Assembly: GCA_032251435.1 (NCBI GenBank)
Contig: JAVVEH010000002.1
Location: 113,872 to 177,871, forward strand
Direction: 5' to 3'
DNA length: 64,000 nucleotides
Origin: JAVVEH01 sp032251435
GTDB lineage: Bacteria > Verrucomicrobiota > Lentisphaeria > Oligosphaerales > MVZH01
In this document: positions 17,247 to 27,700 of the stretch, piece by piece
Position numbering within the stretch: the first letter of the stretch is position 1
Layout of the letters: every line of letters starts with the position of its first letter
Notes under the pieces: generated by a model
What the model was told of the DNA's origin: nothing
The model's input: the letters and a program-made list of their open reading frames with translations, nothing else
Databases searched by the model: none
Translations under genes and position numbers: made by a program

Positions 17247-19145
17247 TCAGGCCAGTTTCAGTTCATGTGTTAACCGGATCGTCCGGGCGGCGCCACCGGG
17301 TCTGGTCACGGTGATTGTGTAGGCGCCATCCTGTTTCCTTTCAAGTTTGAGAGCAAGCTTCTTGGCGCCGGGATTAAGCGCGGTCACGTGCAGGTTGTCA
17401 TGAGACGCTTCAGCTCCCATCCACCGGAAGATGGTCGTGCGGGGCACTGTGGGTTGGGCGGGCATGCCTGTCGATTCCAGAAGCACGCCTTTACCCAGAG
17501 CGGCGAAGGTCATCATCAGCCGCTGATTCCCGCTTTTCAGGCTGACCCAGCTCTTTCCACTTTGACTTTCCGCCAGCGTGTGAAAGCGTGACTCAAGCCA
17601 ATGGATGTCGGCCTCATCAGTCCCCAGCATGTGATCCACGATGAGCCAGTAACTATTTTCCACCATGAGTGCCAGGCGCCCGATAAATTTGTCTTTCCAG
17701 CGGGGAAGATAGATTCCAGATGCATCGACACGGATGCCGAGTAGATCCTGTCCCCGCACGATCTCGGTTGTGTCACATGCCACATCTGTGTCACACCCGA
17801 GTCCGTCCACAAAGAGCGTGCTCTTGGAGGCCGGGCTGCGGCCATACAATTCGTGTCCGCGGCGGGTGAAGGTGGTGGCCATGTAGCCGCCATCCTGCTG
17901 ATCGGTAATCATCAGTTCATCATTGACCCGACACCGGAAACTAAGCAGGTCAATCATGCCGTGGCCGCTAATTTTGCTGGATCCGCCGCGAAGCGCCAGG
18001 CGCAGGGACGGAAACGCCTCATCGTCGGCCAGCGCCGCCCAGTCCATGCCTGTGTAAATCCGGGCGACCGGCGCTTTTTTCGCCGTGTGTTCAATGTTCA
18101 GTCGATCAATTTCTTCCGCTGTCGGAATCGCGTCCGCCGCGTAAAGCAAGGTGCCGCCATTGACTCCTTTGCCTTTCTTTCTCTGTTTTTTCTGGCGCGC
18201 CAGTTTTTCCGGCGCGGCCAAGTAGGTCGCCGCGTTCAAAGCGGCGTGACGCTGATTCAAGCGGTCAGCCAGGAGGAAGTAGAAGGCTGTCGGTCCCCAC
18301 CCGTCATTATCGCCGAAAGAGACACCGGTGAAGTCCAGCGGAAAGAATAACGACTGTCCGAGTTCTTTCATTTTGAAGGCCGGATGTTTTTTTTGCGTGG
18401 CGTTTTCCCAGCTTAGCAGGTAGCGCATGGAATAATTCATCCCATAGTTCCAATACCCCGTTCCCTCCAGGCACCCGCCGCCATTGGCGATGTAGGATTT
18501 GAAATATTCCCCCAGGCTTTTCTCCACAAAAGGAATCAGTTTGGGCGCATCGGGGTGGTCATCATGGAAAGCCAACGCCATGATGCCCATGCCGCCGGCG
18601 CAGACCCCGTTCCAGTTCGACCATTCTTTGTTCGCCCACCAGGGCGGACTGTCCAGGCACTTGACCGCCGCCCGCATCAGGAATTTGTCGAGCACAGCGA
18701 AAAAAACGGCCTGTTCGTCGTCGGTCATCTCCTGGCGGAATAAATCATACATCAGTCCGACGGTGGCGGACAACTCACCGTAGCTTAAACAGAAGGGCAG
18801 TTCTTTGTCGGGAGGTGTGTTGACACGGGCTTCGCAACTGATCTGATTGAATGTGGTCAGATTGCTCAGATGTTTGATGGCCGCTTGACGATATCGCGGA
18901 GCCCGCGTCAGAGTCCAGGCGCAGGTCAGACACTGGAGATGCGTGTCGATGGGGCGGGTGACGGCTTGGTACGTGGACTCAGATCCTTCTTTAAGCGGGG
19001 CCGCGCGGACTAGCCTGTCGGCGTCTTTGAGGACCTGATCAGCCATGTTTTTCAAAAACGGGCTGTGCAGCTTATCTTTCAAATTGGCGGCGGTATCCGC
19101 GCTCACGTAGAGACGGGGGGAGGGGATTAGGCTGAGTTTAGCCAT
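17247..19145 (-). CDS. Heparinase II/III-family polysaccharide lyase-like protein
   Basis: A 632-residue protein. The N-terminal half is an (alpha/alpha)n toroid (FCLSYGELSATVGLMYDLF, ANKEWSNWNGVCAGGMGIMA, GGCLEGTGYWNYGMNYSM). The C-terminal half is the heparinase II/III beta-sandwich (GGSSKISGHGMIDLLSFRC, DQQDGGYMATTFTRRGHELY). Enzymes of this clan eliminate uronic-acid-containing glycans such as heparan sulfate, alginate or ulvan; the Tyr and His of GTGYWNYGMNY and SGHGMID are plausible active-site residues. No signal peptide. It is 27 bases upstream of GH78 on the same strand and so probably co-transcribed. The lyase substrate cannot be read from sequence. Confidence 0.85.
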   Translation of the reverse strand: MAKLSLIPSPRLYVSADTAANLKDKLHSPFLKNMADQVLKDADRLVRAAPLKEGSESTYQAVTRPIDTHLQCLTCAWTLTRAPRYRQAAIKHLSNLTTFNQISCEARVNTPPDKELPFCLSYGELSATVGLMYDLFRQEMTDDEQAVFFAVLDKFLMRAAVKCLDSPPWWANKEWSNWNGVCAGGMGIMALAFHDDHPDAPKLIPFVEKSLGEYFKSYIANGGGCLEGTGYWNYGMNYSMRYLLSWENATQKKHPAFKMKELGQSLFFPLDFTGVSFGDNDGWGPTAFYFLLADRLNQRHAALNAATYLAAPEKLARQKKQRKKGKGVNGGTLLYAADAIPTAEEIDRLNIEHTAKKAPVARIYTGMDWAALADDEAFPSLRLALRGGSSKISGHGMIDLLSFRCRVNDELMITDQQDGGYMATTFTRRGHELYGRSPASKSTLFVDGLGCDTDVACDTTEIVRGQDLLGIRVDASGIYLPRWKDKFIGRLALMVENSYWLIVDHMLGTDEADIHWLESRFHTLAESQSGKSWVSLKSGNQRLMMTFAALGKGVLLESTGMPAQPTVPRTTIFRWMGAEASHDNLHVTALNPGAKKLALKLERKQDGAYTITVTRPGGAARTIRLTHELKLA

Positions 19146-19200
19146 CGGGATGGGTCCTTTTCCGCCCGCCGGCCATGGCGGGGCGTATGTGTTCTGTCAA

Positions 19201-20415
19201 TTAATGGTTGCTTTTGACAACGTCCATGGCGATTTTTTCCCATTCGCTCAGGCGGCTGGGGGCGCCGCGGACGGTGCTCACGTCTTTGAGGATCAATTCA
19301 CAGGGAGTATTGTGACGGCGGCAGGTGTCAACAGTTTCCGTCAAATCCCGGCGGACAAGATCCGCGTCAAATGACCCCATGGCCACATGCGCCGGATTGG
19401 GTTTGGCGGAAAAGACGTAGTCGCCATGAATGTTCGCCGCGGCGATTTCTTTATCCGCCCACGGACTGATGGAGATTTTCCGCACATTACGAATCTGGCG
19501 GACAATGTTAATTTTGTTGTGCAGGGGCTCGCAACACCCGTAATAGACCAATCCGTACCGTTCCAAAAGTGGCTTCAACGGCTGGATGTCGAATTCTTCC
19601 TGCATCGCCGGGGACACCTCAGAGAACATCTGGCCCATGGAAAATGTCCACGTGTCAGCGGCCGTGGCTTTGTCGCCGTCATAGGTGTCCGATGGCAAGT
19701 CATCGCAGAAAGCCCCGGTGCAGTGAATGTCCGGCGGCGCCGCTTCGAGCAACCCATGGGCTTCATATTGATCCAGAACGCCATTTTCCATCTCCACAAA
19801 TTTGGCGATTAACTCGGCGACGTAATCGGGCCGGTCAATCAGGTCGTAGAGCATGCGTTCCGGTGAGATCAGGGTAGAGATCATATCCCATAAGCCGGAG
19901 TGCCGGCCCGAGCCAACCAGCCGGACGGGAAGAATGCCGTCAAAACAGTCGCTGACGATCTCCAGGTGTCGCTGATCCAACTCCGGGTCGGTTTCAATAA
20001 CCGGCGTTTCCAGCGCCCGGACCTCGTCGATTGTTGTGAGCTGTTCCGCGTAATGTTGGGAAAGGCCGTCACGCTCAACGATCCATTCCGGCCCGAGCTT
20101 GGCGTTTCGGACTGTTTTACTGATCCCGAAGTAGGGGAGCACCACCATATCCGCTTTGAAATTATCCCAGGCGTAGAGAGTCATCCGGAGGCGTTGTTCG
20201 ACAGCTTTAAGGAACCCCTCATGGTTAACCATGTTTTCTTTTCCCCAGGGCAACTCATGCCAGGGAAGCTGGTCAATCCGCACCATAGGCCGAGTGATTT
20301 GAAGCCCGTTGAGACGGCGCCAGCCATCGATGGTTTCTTGCTGCCGGGGCAGGGCCGCGATCTCCGCATACTGTCGAGCGAGGTCCCGCATCACGTCTTT
20401 TTGTCGCTGTCGCAT
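19201..20415 (-). CDS. Uroporphyrinogen decarboxylase-fold protein (URO-D/MtaA-like)
   Basis: About 404 residues. The start MRQRQKDVMRDLARQYAEIA, RPMVRIDQLPWHELPW, the C-terminal YYGCCEPLHNKINIVRQI, VRKISISPWAD and the late GDYVFSAKPNPAHVAMGSFD fit the large URO-D-like family found near carbohydrate genes in anaerobic PVC and Firmicutes. Some members are methylcobamide methyltransferases; a Cys-Glu-Pro site (CCEP) is present where those bind zinc. True heme synthesis is unlikely given length and context. The frame stays open to 20514, but the ATG at 20415 starts the conserved part. A role on methylated sugars or cobamide is inference. Confidence 0.78.
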   Translation of the reverse strand: MRQRQKDVMRDLARQYAEIAALPRQQETIDGWRRLNGLQITRPMVRIDQLPWHELPWGKENMVNHEGFLKAVEQRLRMTLYAWDNFKADMVVLPYFGISKTVRNAKLGPEWIVERDGLSQHYAEQLTTIDEVRALETPVIETDPELDQRHLEIVSDCFDGILPVRLVGSGRHSGLWDMISTLISPERMLYDLIDRPDYVAELIAKFVEMENGVLDQYEAHGLLEAAPPDIHCTGAFCDDLPSDTYDGDKATAADTWTFSMGQMFSEVSPAMQEEFDIQPLKPLLERYGLVYYGCCEPLHNKINIVRQIRNVRKISISPWADKEIAAANIHGDYVFSAKPNPAHVAMGSFDADLVRRDLTETVDTCRRHNTPCELILKDVSTVRGAPSRLSEWEKIAMDVVKSNH

Positions 20416-20565
20416 CGTAGTTTCCAATGGGTTTTCCGCATGGCGGAAGGAGGCGGGAACATACCGTTTCCCGGGTGAAAAAACGACTATATAGGGGAAA
20501 AGAAGGACGGACAATAGCAGATCGCGCCCTCTCTATATCGTATCACGCCAGTCATGTCCGCCCGC

Positions 20566-21576
20566 TCAGGTGCTGAGATTATAGCGCTTTTCATCCATCT
20601 CGAACTTCAGTGGTTCCCCGGCGATGAAATGACGCAGATTATCCAACGCGATCCGATCGGCGTCGCTCATTTGACCGGGTCGATCCGGCCACAGGGCCGA
20701 GTTGATATCATGGCAGGTCAACAGTAGATTCGGCCACTGGCGCGCCTCATGATCCGGGGGGAGGGAATCGCTGCCGTCGAGCACGTCAAGGCCGGCCCGG
20801 AGGCGCCCCGATTTCAGCTCGGAGAAAAGCGCGTTCTGATCGATGATTTCCCCCCTCGCCACATTGATGACAATGCCGTGATCGGGCAGTTTGGCCAATA
20901 AGTCCGCCGTGACCGATTGACGGGTCTGATCGGACAACCCCGCGAAGATAGACAAGGCCTCACTTTCTTTAAACAGCTCTTCAAGGCTGTCCACGCGTCG
21001 GCAGCAGTCAGGCAGGATGTCGGCATAGGGATCGTAAACGAGCAGGTCGGGCTTGAACGGGGCGACCATGTCGACAAAACGCCTGCCGATGACACCGCAC
21101 CCGTAAAGCCCCAGGCGCAATTGGTTCAACGTGCCGGACGGGACACCAAGCCGTCTGGCTCCTATCCATTCCCCCCGCCTGACACCATCTGTCCGGGACC
21201 GCAGGTCTTTCATGACCGCCAGGAGCAGGGCCATGGCCCCCTCGGCGATGGCGTTGGCGGGAGCGTCTCCCCAGTTTGTCACCGGGATGTCGCTGCGGAT
21301 GATTTCAATGGGGATATACGGCCGGCAGGTGCCGGTGAGATGTAACACGTAGCGCACGTTGCCGGGCTCGTCCGCCAGCGCCGGCGGAATGGGAGCGGCC
21401 CCCCACATGGTGATCAGCACATCCGCCTTCCGCATGCGCGCCAGTATGTCTGCCTCTGTCATGTCCCGGCAGTGCTCGACGATGTCGAGGCGGCCAAACT
21501 CTTTCAGAGCGTCGGTAAATGGTTTATCCGGGGATAATTGCGACCGGCGACCGGCCATGTGCAGCATCTTAATCAC
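20566..21576 (-). CDS. D-isomer-specific 2-hydroxyacid dehydrogenase
   Basis: About 336 residues. The NAD-binding half shows LRLGLYGCGVIGRRFVDMV (GxGxxGxxxxxxx) with an acidic strand end (LVYDPYAD); catalytic Arg is expected in VINVARGEIID, and the C-terminal LLTCHDINSALWPD supplies a His near the active site. It reduces or oxidises 2-hydroxy/2-keto acids; sugar-acid catabolism fits the locus. I chose the GTG at 21576 because it overlaps the upstream stop (GTGA) and has GAAAGG 7 bases before; an ATG at 21594 is in frame. Confidence 0.83.
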   Translation of the reverse strand: MIKMLHMAGRRSQLSPDKPFTDALKEFGRLDIVEHCRDMTEADILARMRKADVLITMWGAAPIPPALADEPGNVRYVLHLTGTCRPYIPIEIIRSDIPVTNWGDAPANAIAEGAMALLLAVMKDLRSRTDGVRRGEWIGARRLGVPSGTLNQLRLGLYGCGVIGRRFVDMVAPFKPDLLVYDPYADILPDCCRRVDSLEELFKESEALSIFAGLSDQTRQSVTADLLAKLPDHGIVINVARGEIIDQNALFSELKSGRLRAGLDVLDGSDSLPPDHEARQWPNLLLTCHDINSALWPDRPGQMSDADRIALDNLRHFIAGEPLKFEMDEKRYNLST

Positions 21577-22337
21577 GATAATACCTTTCGGCAATAGGCC
21601 ATGTCGGCGCGGGCGTTGGCGTAAAGTGTCTCAATATCCTCATCCCTGCCAATGCCCCGGGTGAATTCAATGGAGACACTGCCCTGGTAGCCGTGCTTAG
21701 TCACTTCAGAAAAGCAGGCGTCGAGCTTTTCCCGGGCCTCGGGAAGAGCCGGATTAGTCTGAGCGTCGCGCATCTGCACGTGCAAGTGGGCGACACGGGA
21801 TCCGAATGTGGAGAACCACTCCTTGACGACATCCGGATTCCCGGCGACGTGGACGATCACACCAAATCGATTTGGATCCAAGTCAGCGAAAAACTTGGCC
21901 GCGACCGCCGGTTCTTCAAGAATCGTTCCTGGATGGCATTCACAGAGAAGCTTGCAGGTGGCGGGCAGACGGTCCGCCCATTTAAGAAGATTACGGCGGT
22001 ATTCGCTGAGTTTGGCCGGGTCGTTGCCAAGGTTGTATTTAACCCCTCCCGCCGCCAATTTCTCAATCGCCCCGGCGGCCTTTTCAAGAGGCTCCGCATG
22101 CTCATCACTAAAGGCCGCATAGGTGTTATATACGGCGAGCGGAGTTTCCGCGGCCATGAGGCGATCCCGCTCTCCGGCATCCGCCGCCAGCCAGTGATTC
22201 TCCCACAGCTCAATCCCGTCAAACCCGTCGGCGGCGAACCGCGGCAACCACTCACTGACTCGATAAGATGGTTGGCGGCTCCCCCAGCGGTTTCGCTCTA
22301 AACACACAGTACTGATGTAAACAGGCATTTTTTTCAC
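21573..22337 (-). CDS. Sugar phosphate isomerase/epimerase (AP endonuclease 2-like TIM barrel)
   Basis: A 254-residue TIM barrel of the xylose-isomerase-like group: WLPRFAADGFDGIELWENHW, KLLCECHPGTILEEPA, RFGVIVHVAGNPDV, VAHLHVQMRD and SVSIEFTRG place metal-binding Glu and His residues at strand ends. It is likely a sugar isomerase, epimerase or inosose-type enzyme. Its stop overlaps the start of the next gene, making it the first gene of a two-gene coupled unit, preceded by a 220-base AT-rich region (22338-22564) shared with the divergent plus-strand gene. Confidence 0.83.
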   Translation of the reverse strand: MKKMPVYISTVCLERNRWGSRQPSYRVSEWLPRFAADGFDGIELWENHWLAADAGERDRLMAAETPLAVYNTYAAFSDEHAEPLEKAAGAIEKLAAGGVKYNLGNDPAKLSEYRRNLLKWADRLPATCKLLCECHPGTILEEPAVAAKFFADLDPNRFGVIVHVAGNPDVVKEWFSTFGSRVAHLHVQMRDAQTNPALPEAREKLDACFSEVTKHGYQGSVSIEFTRGIGRDEDIETLYANARADMAYCRKVLS

Positions 22338-22525
22338 ATTTCTCCTTAGTCGAGGGTGATTGTCACCGCCTCATAATCATAGCCTAACATACACCGGTTT
22401 GAATGGTAAAAAATGTTTAATCCCGCCATTTTTTTATCTTTTTACGCCAAAAAAGGGATATTACAGTGATTCCACAGGGTGATGTCGTCTGGATTATTTT
22501 CTCTTTCAACACGTTGTTCCCGCGT

Positions 22526-22531
22526 TATACT
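22526..22531 (+). promoter_or_regulatory. Possible -10 box (TATACT)
   Basis: TATACT stands 34 bases before the next ATG. The -35 side (TTTCAA, 16 bases upstream) is poor, so this is only suggestive. Confidence 0.25.
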
Positions 22532-22564
22532 TTGATGGCGGCAGTTTACACTTAGTGTTGTCGT

Positions 22565-24565
22565 ATGAAAAAAGAAACCAGTCCGGCGGATGGATTAATG
22601 AACCTGTCTTTCTCAAAAATCAGGAATGTGAATACAGTGAAAACCAAACATTGGCTAGGGATGGCTTACGTGTCGACGGCGTTGGTGTGCGGTGGATTGA
22701 GCGCGGTGGCCGCTCCGAAAAAGGCTCCGCCCGCTCCCCCTCCCGCCCCGTTGACGGAAGCTGGCGAGATACTCCTGGCGAACTACGCCGCCATGTTGAC
22801 AGAGCTACAGACGGAGATTATCGAAGCCTTGCCGGCTATCGACGAGCAGCGGAAAACCGCCTTTGTGAAAGCTTATCAGACAGAGTCGGACGCGTTGGCC
22901 ACGGCTCTCTCGGCGACGCGGGCTCAAGCCAAAGCCAAGGACAAGGAGGCCGCCGCGAAGGCTTATAGCGACGCGCGGGAGGCCCTCGCGTCAGCTCAAG
23001 CTGAAGCCCAGGGCCCGGTCGAGGCCATCCTCAATCAGTTGGATGGATTTCTGGCGAGCGACAAGCTGGACGCGTCTCTGGTGAAATACATCGTTCTGGC
23101 CCAGGCGACTCCACGTGGCCTGGCCGAGTTCGCCCAGCAGGGGAATGAGTGGGAAGCTCTGGTGAACAAGCTTCTCGCGGATGACGACCTGATGAAGCGG
23201 ATGGTCGAAGCGGAGGGCGCCAACGGCGGCAATTACGGTCAAGCCATGCGGATTTATACCGATATTCAAAAAGCCAGTCCCCGGGCCGGAGAAGGTATCC
23301 TGGGGCGATTGGCGCTGGGTGTCAGCCTGGAGCACGCCGTGCCGATTAAGCAGGCGAACCCCCAGACCGCCATCAACGCGCCGGCCATTGTTGACCCGGT
23401 TCAGCGGTATCTACAGTTCGAGAAAGCGTACCTCAATGGCGAACTGGATCCCGCTTTCAAGGATCTGTCCGCCTGGGAGTGCCGACATGTCGTCAACGGC
23501 GACGAGCCGGATGAGACGCTGGCCTGGGGCCGCGAGATGCTCAGAAATTACCGGCCGGATCATATCTCCACCAAGGACTTTCGCTGGCGGTATGTGAAAG
23601 CAGTCAAGACGGATGTCAAATATGGATCGCAGGATCAGAAGAATGACCTTCCTTCCCTGCAAAAATACCAGAATATGATCAATACCGGTGGTGTCTGCGG
23701 GCGGCGCGCGTTTTTCGGACGGTTCATCTTGCGTTGTTTCGGGATTCCGACCATTGCCCGTCCTCAGAAAGGTCACGCCACACTTGTTCACTGGACACCG
23801 GACGGATGGGTCATCAATCTTGGCGCGGGCTGGACCTGGGGCTGGCTTCACACAGGTCAGCAGGATCTTGATTTCCTCGCCTATACGCAGGCCAGAGCGG
23901 CCGCGGAAAAATTCACGCGGGTTCAAAGAGCCCAGTGGATTGGCGCTGTCCTCGGGGAACCGAAGACCCTTGGTTTTCATGACGAGGCTTCCGGTTTTTG
24001 GAATGGCGTGGCGCTTTACCGGCAACGGGCGATTGTCGAGGAATCCAAGGCGGTGGCGCTGGCCGCGGTTGGTCAGGACATTGCCGAGGCCAATGTGTCG
24101 AAGGAAGCGGATATCGTTGAAGACGTGGTCGTGACGGAAGCGGACCGCGGGATCATCACCGGCCCGGATGGCGTCATCACGATTCCGGCGGTGGCCTGTC
24201 GTGTCACGACGACCAAGCCGGGGAAAATTGTCTTCATGAAAAGCGCCCTTGGCGGGTTGCAGATGCACTATAGCCGGATCGGTGACCCGGCGACGTTCGA
24301 GTACACCTTCGAGGCGCCCGCGGCCGGTGTCTACGAGCTTGTGGCCCGGGTGGTGACAGTCAGTCCCGATCAGCGCCTTCTGGTAACGCCCAACGACGCC
24401 AACGAGACTGTCGATATCACGGCTCCCTACACCATTGGCATGTGGGAACAGACTCCGCCGGCGCGATTGCCACTAGTCAAGGGGCGCAACGTGCTGCGTT
24501 TCACGCGCGCCGAGCCGGTCAAGGGAATGACCATAAAGGATTTCACCCTCACCCCGGTAAAGTAG
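22565..24565 (+). CDS. Secreted protein with a transglutaminase-like domain
   Basis: A 666-residue exported protein. A hydrophobic signal segment (MAYVSTALVCGGLSAVAA) is followed by an Ala/Pro linker, a helical region of about 150 residues, then a transglutaminase/papain-like core: MINTGGVCGRRAFFGRFI holds the catalytic Cys, KGHATLVHW the His, and an acidic partner would follow. The C-terminus (about 530-666) is a carbohydrate-binding-like beta-sandwich (EYTFEAPAAGVYELVARVV). It could be a cysteine peptidase or amidase on the cell surface. The start is uncertain: ATG 22565, or GTG 22637, which puts the basic n-region directly before the signal core and has AGGA upstream. Confidence 0.75.
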   Translation: MKKETSPADGLMNLSFSKIRNVNTVKTKHWLGMAYVSTALVCGGLSAVAAPKKAPPAPPPAPLTEAGEILLANYAAMLTELQTEIIEALPAIDEQRKTAFVKAYQTESDALATALSATRAQAKAKDKEAAAKAYSDAREALASAQAEAQGPVEAILNQLDGFLASDKLDASLVKYIVLAQATPRGLAEFAQQGNEWEALVNKLLADDDLMKRMVEAEGANGGNYGQAMRIYTDIQKASPRAGEGILGRLALGVSLEHAVPIKQANPQTAINAPAIVDPVQRYLQFEKAYLNGELDPAFKDLSAWECRHVVNGDEPDETLAWGREMLRNYRPDHISTKDFRWRYVKAVKTDVKYGSQDQKNDLPSLQKYQNMINTGGVCGRRAFFGRFILRCFGIPTIARPQKGHATLVHWTPDGWVINLGAGWTWGWLHTGQQDLDFLAYTQARAAAEKFTRVQRAQWIGAVLGEPKTLGFHDEASGFWNGVALYRQRAIVEESKAVALAAVGQDIAEANVSKEADIVEDVVVTEADRGIITGPDGVITIPAVACRVTTTKPGKIVFMKSALGGLQMHYSRIGDPATFEYTFEAPAAGVYELVARVVTVSPDQRLLVTPNDANETVDITAPYTIGMWEQTPPARLPLVKGRNVLRFTRAEPVKGMTIKDFTLTPVK

Positions 24566-24585
24566 CGGGAAGCGGGGCTCAGAGG

Positions 24586-24618
24586 TCGGCGCCCGACAGG
24601 TGGCGCCGATTTCTCTTT
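24586..24618 (+). terminator. Rho-independent terminator
   Basis: A perfect 8-bp stem (TCGGCGCC at 24586-24593, GGCGCCGA at 24602-24609) is followed by TTTCTCTTT. It lies 20 bases after the stop of the transglutaminase-like gene. Confidence 0.75.
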
Positions 24619-24712
24619 CGTAGTTGAATACATGACGATGTTAATGTGCGGACAAACGTGCTATAGACGTTAAGAAAAGACGCCCGGCAGGGCAAAAAAA
24701 CAGGTTATAATA

Positions 24713-27700
24713 ATGAATAAGAAAATGGTGTTGACAAGGGCGCGCGCGTTGGTATGTCTGATTTTTTCTGTGACGGCTCTCTCGGCGGCGGAGCCGCGTT
24801 TTAGCCGCCACTTTGGCGATGGCATGGTGGTCCAGCGCGATCAGCCGTTGACAGTGAAAGGGTTCGCGGATAAAAACGCGGAGGTGACGGTTGAGTTCGC
24901 CGGGCAAGCGAGCAAAGGAACAGCTGATGACGCGGGCCTCTGGCAGGTGACGTTTGAGCCTATGGCCGCCAACGCCAAGGGACAGACGCTTTCGGTGAAA
25001 TCGGCGGGTGGAGACATCAGCCTTTCTGATGTCCTCATCGGCGATGTTTTTTTATTCGCCCGTCAGACCAGTGTGGATATTTCCCTGGGCCGTGACGAGG
25101 CGGGGCGCCGGGCGGCGGATAAGGCCGACCCGCTTTTCCGGGCGCTGACAATAAAAACCCTCCCGGCAAGCGAACCGCGAGACGACTTGGCATCTGAGGC
25201 GACCAGCGGCTGGCTGACCGTCGAGAAGGAAACGGCTATGACCCTGTCCGCGGCCGCGTATTATCTTGGCCGGGATCTCCGCGCCAACGTGAACGTTCCG
25301 GTCGGGATTATTGATCTGAACATGGGGCCGGCGTTTCCTATTTCCTGGTTGAGCCGCGAAGCCCTGGAGGAGACTGAAAAACTCTACGGTAAAAGCGATG
25401 TGCCCGGCCAACTCGCTTATTTCGATAAAATCCTGGAGGCGGACAAGAACGGGGAAAAAAGACCGAAGGGGGCAATCGCCGGAGACCCCGCGGCATACGC
25501 GCTGTTTCCTTCCGGTGGCTATAACGCGGTTTTGAGTCCGTTAAAAGGCCTGGCTGTGAAAGCCGCGCTTGTCCAACTTGGCAATGACTATCCTTACATG
25601 ATTTATGCTGAACTCGAAGACAACGGGAAAATCCTGGATCGGGATGAATTAGACCGGGCGTATGTTGAAACGTATAATATTCGCAAGGTCGGCTTTCGTA
25701 TGGAACCGGTGACCACACCCCGCGTCCCCCGGGAATGGCGGACCCTTTTCGCTGGCGGGAATGTGCCGATGGGGCTTGTTGTTCCCCCCGCGTCCGCTCT
25801 CAACACGCTGGGTGAACACCATCGGGAAATGCGGGAATTGCAACGGCAGACCGCCGAAGAGCTTCCCGGTGTGGATGTTATTCTTCCCGGATCGGAAAAC
25901 CGGTTGTTCAGCGCCCAGCCGACGGATGAGGCGTTGCTGGCCCGGCGGTGTTCGAGCTGGCTCTTGGGAGCTGTGTATGACAGACCGGATGTCCCGGAAA
26001 CCGGGCCCATGTTTGACCGCCTGGAAACCCATTTTAACGAAGCCACGGTTTTCTTCAAAAAGGGAACGGCCGAGGGACTGAAGGCCAGTGGCGACGCCCT
26101 CGACTATTTTGAGGTGGCGGGTGTCGACAGCGAGTACGCCCCCGCCAAGGCCACGATCGATGGCGATGTGATCCGCATAAAGAGTGAGACGGTTCCCCGG
26201 ATTGTCCATGTCCGTTACAACTGGAACAGTCATCCGGATCAAGGCCTGGTGAACACCGCCGGTCTGCCGGCGATGCCATTCCGTTCGGAAAAAGCCCCCT
26301 ACCATTGGTTTGTCACCAATGCTGATGATGATTTGCCCATGGAATATTTCACCCCCGCCAACGAGTGGGAAAAGAACGACGTGACGCTGATCAATGGACA
26401 GCTCAAAACCCACGGGTATGACAACTTTTCCGGATGGCTTGGCCCGGTTGGTGTCAAAACCGGCCCGTTCGGTCCCAATATGGGTGTCCGCGAAGTGGTA
26501 TCCGGGTCGCCGGCCGACAGCAAGCTGTTTGAAGGTGATGTCATCTACAGCGCCAATGGCGCGATGCTGGGGTGGAAAGCCTGGGAAGTGATGGCGGCCG
26601 CCATCACCGAGAGTGAGACACGGGAAAAAAACGGAAAGCTTGTCCTCGGAGTCCGGCGCGATGGCGAAAATCGCGATGTTGAGCTGACTCTGGAGGTGAT
26701 GGGAACCTATAGCCCGACGGCGCCGTATGATTGTCCGAAAACGGAAAAAATCATAGCGGATCTTCAAAACTGGGTTGTGGCGCAAGGTGCCGACGCGGGC
26801 TTTTTGAACACGGACGCCATTTTTCTCTTAGCGACCGGGGATCCGGAGATGCAGGGGTATGTGCGGCGGGTCATCTACAAAATCATGGCGGGGATGGATC
26901 CCAATAAAGAGATTAATCCCGTTGGGGGAATGAAAAGCTGGCATTCCTCCGCCAACGCGTTTCTGTTCGGCGAGTATTATCTGGCGACGGGTGACCGCAA
27001 CGCGCTGCCCTACCTCAAGTGGTTTTGCGACCGTTTGGCGGCGACACAGAATAAACAGGAAGGCGGCTGGCGCCACAATTTCCCGGGCGGCCCGACCTAC
27101 GGGCTGATCCCCAACGCCGGTTTGCCGGGCGTGATGGGCATGCAGTTCGCCAAGGAGGCGGGTGTCGATATCGACATGGACTCTTTCGCGCTTGGCGTAC
27201 AGCATTTCGGTCGTAACCGGGCCGAAACCGGTTTTCTCATCTACGGCTTTGGCGGTTGCGAGCGGGACGTGCCCGCGCCTGTCAACCCGGAAGCGCTGGC
27301 GACGGGACATCTGGACACCTACAACGGCGGCTTGTCCGCCGCCGGGATTCTCATGGGCCTCACCGGGAATCACCGCGCGGCGCATTTGTGCTCGCTGATC
27401 AGTTCCTACGCCTGGAATAATACATTCCATGGTCATGGCGGGAATTTCTGGAACAACTTCTGGACACCGTTAGGCGCCCACGCCCACAGCAAGGCCGCTT
27501 TCATTCATTTCTGGAAAAATTACCGTTGGTATCGGGAATGCAACCGGATGTTTGACGGCAGTCTTATCCAGCACGAAAGCGGGAAGGTCGGGGCGGGTTG
27601 CGGTGTGGCTCTGGTGGCTCCGCGGCAGCGCCTTCAGATCGTCGGCGCGCCGGTGTCACCCTTCACGGTGGACGCTCCCGCTTATCTGAAGCCGGCTCTG

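Noticed and set aside
25649..26785. A 378-codon minus-strand frame opposite the fusion gene
   Set aside because: Shadow frame; composition (His/Arg/Pro-rich) is typical of antisense of a GC-rich gene.
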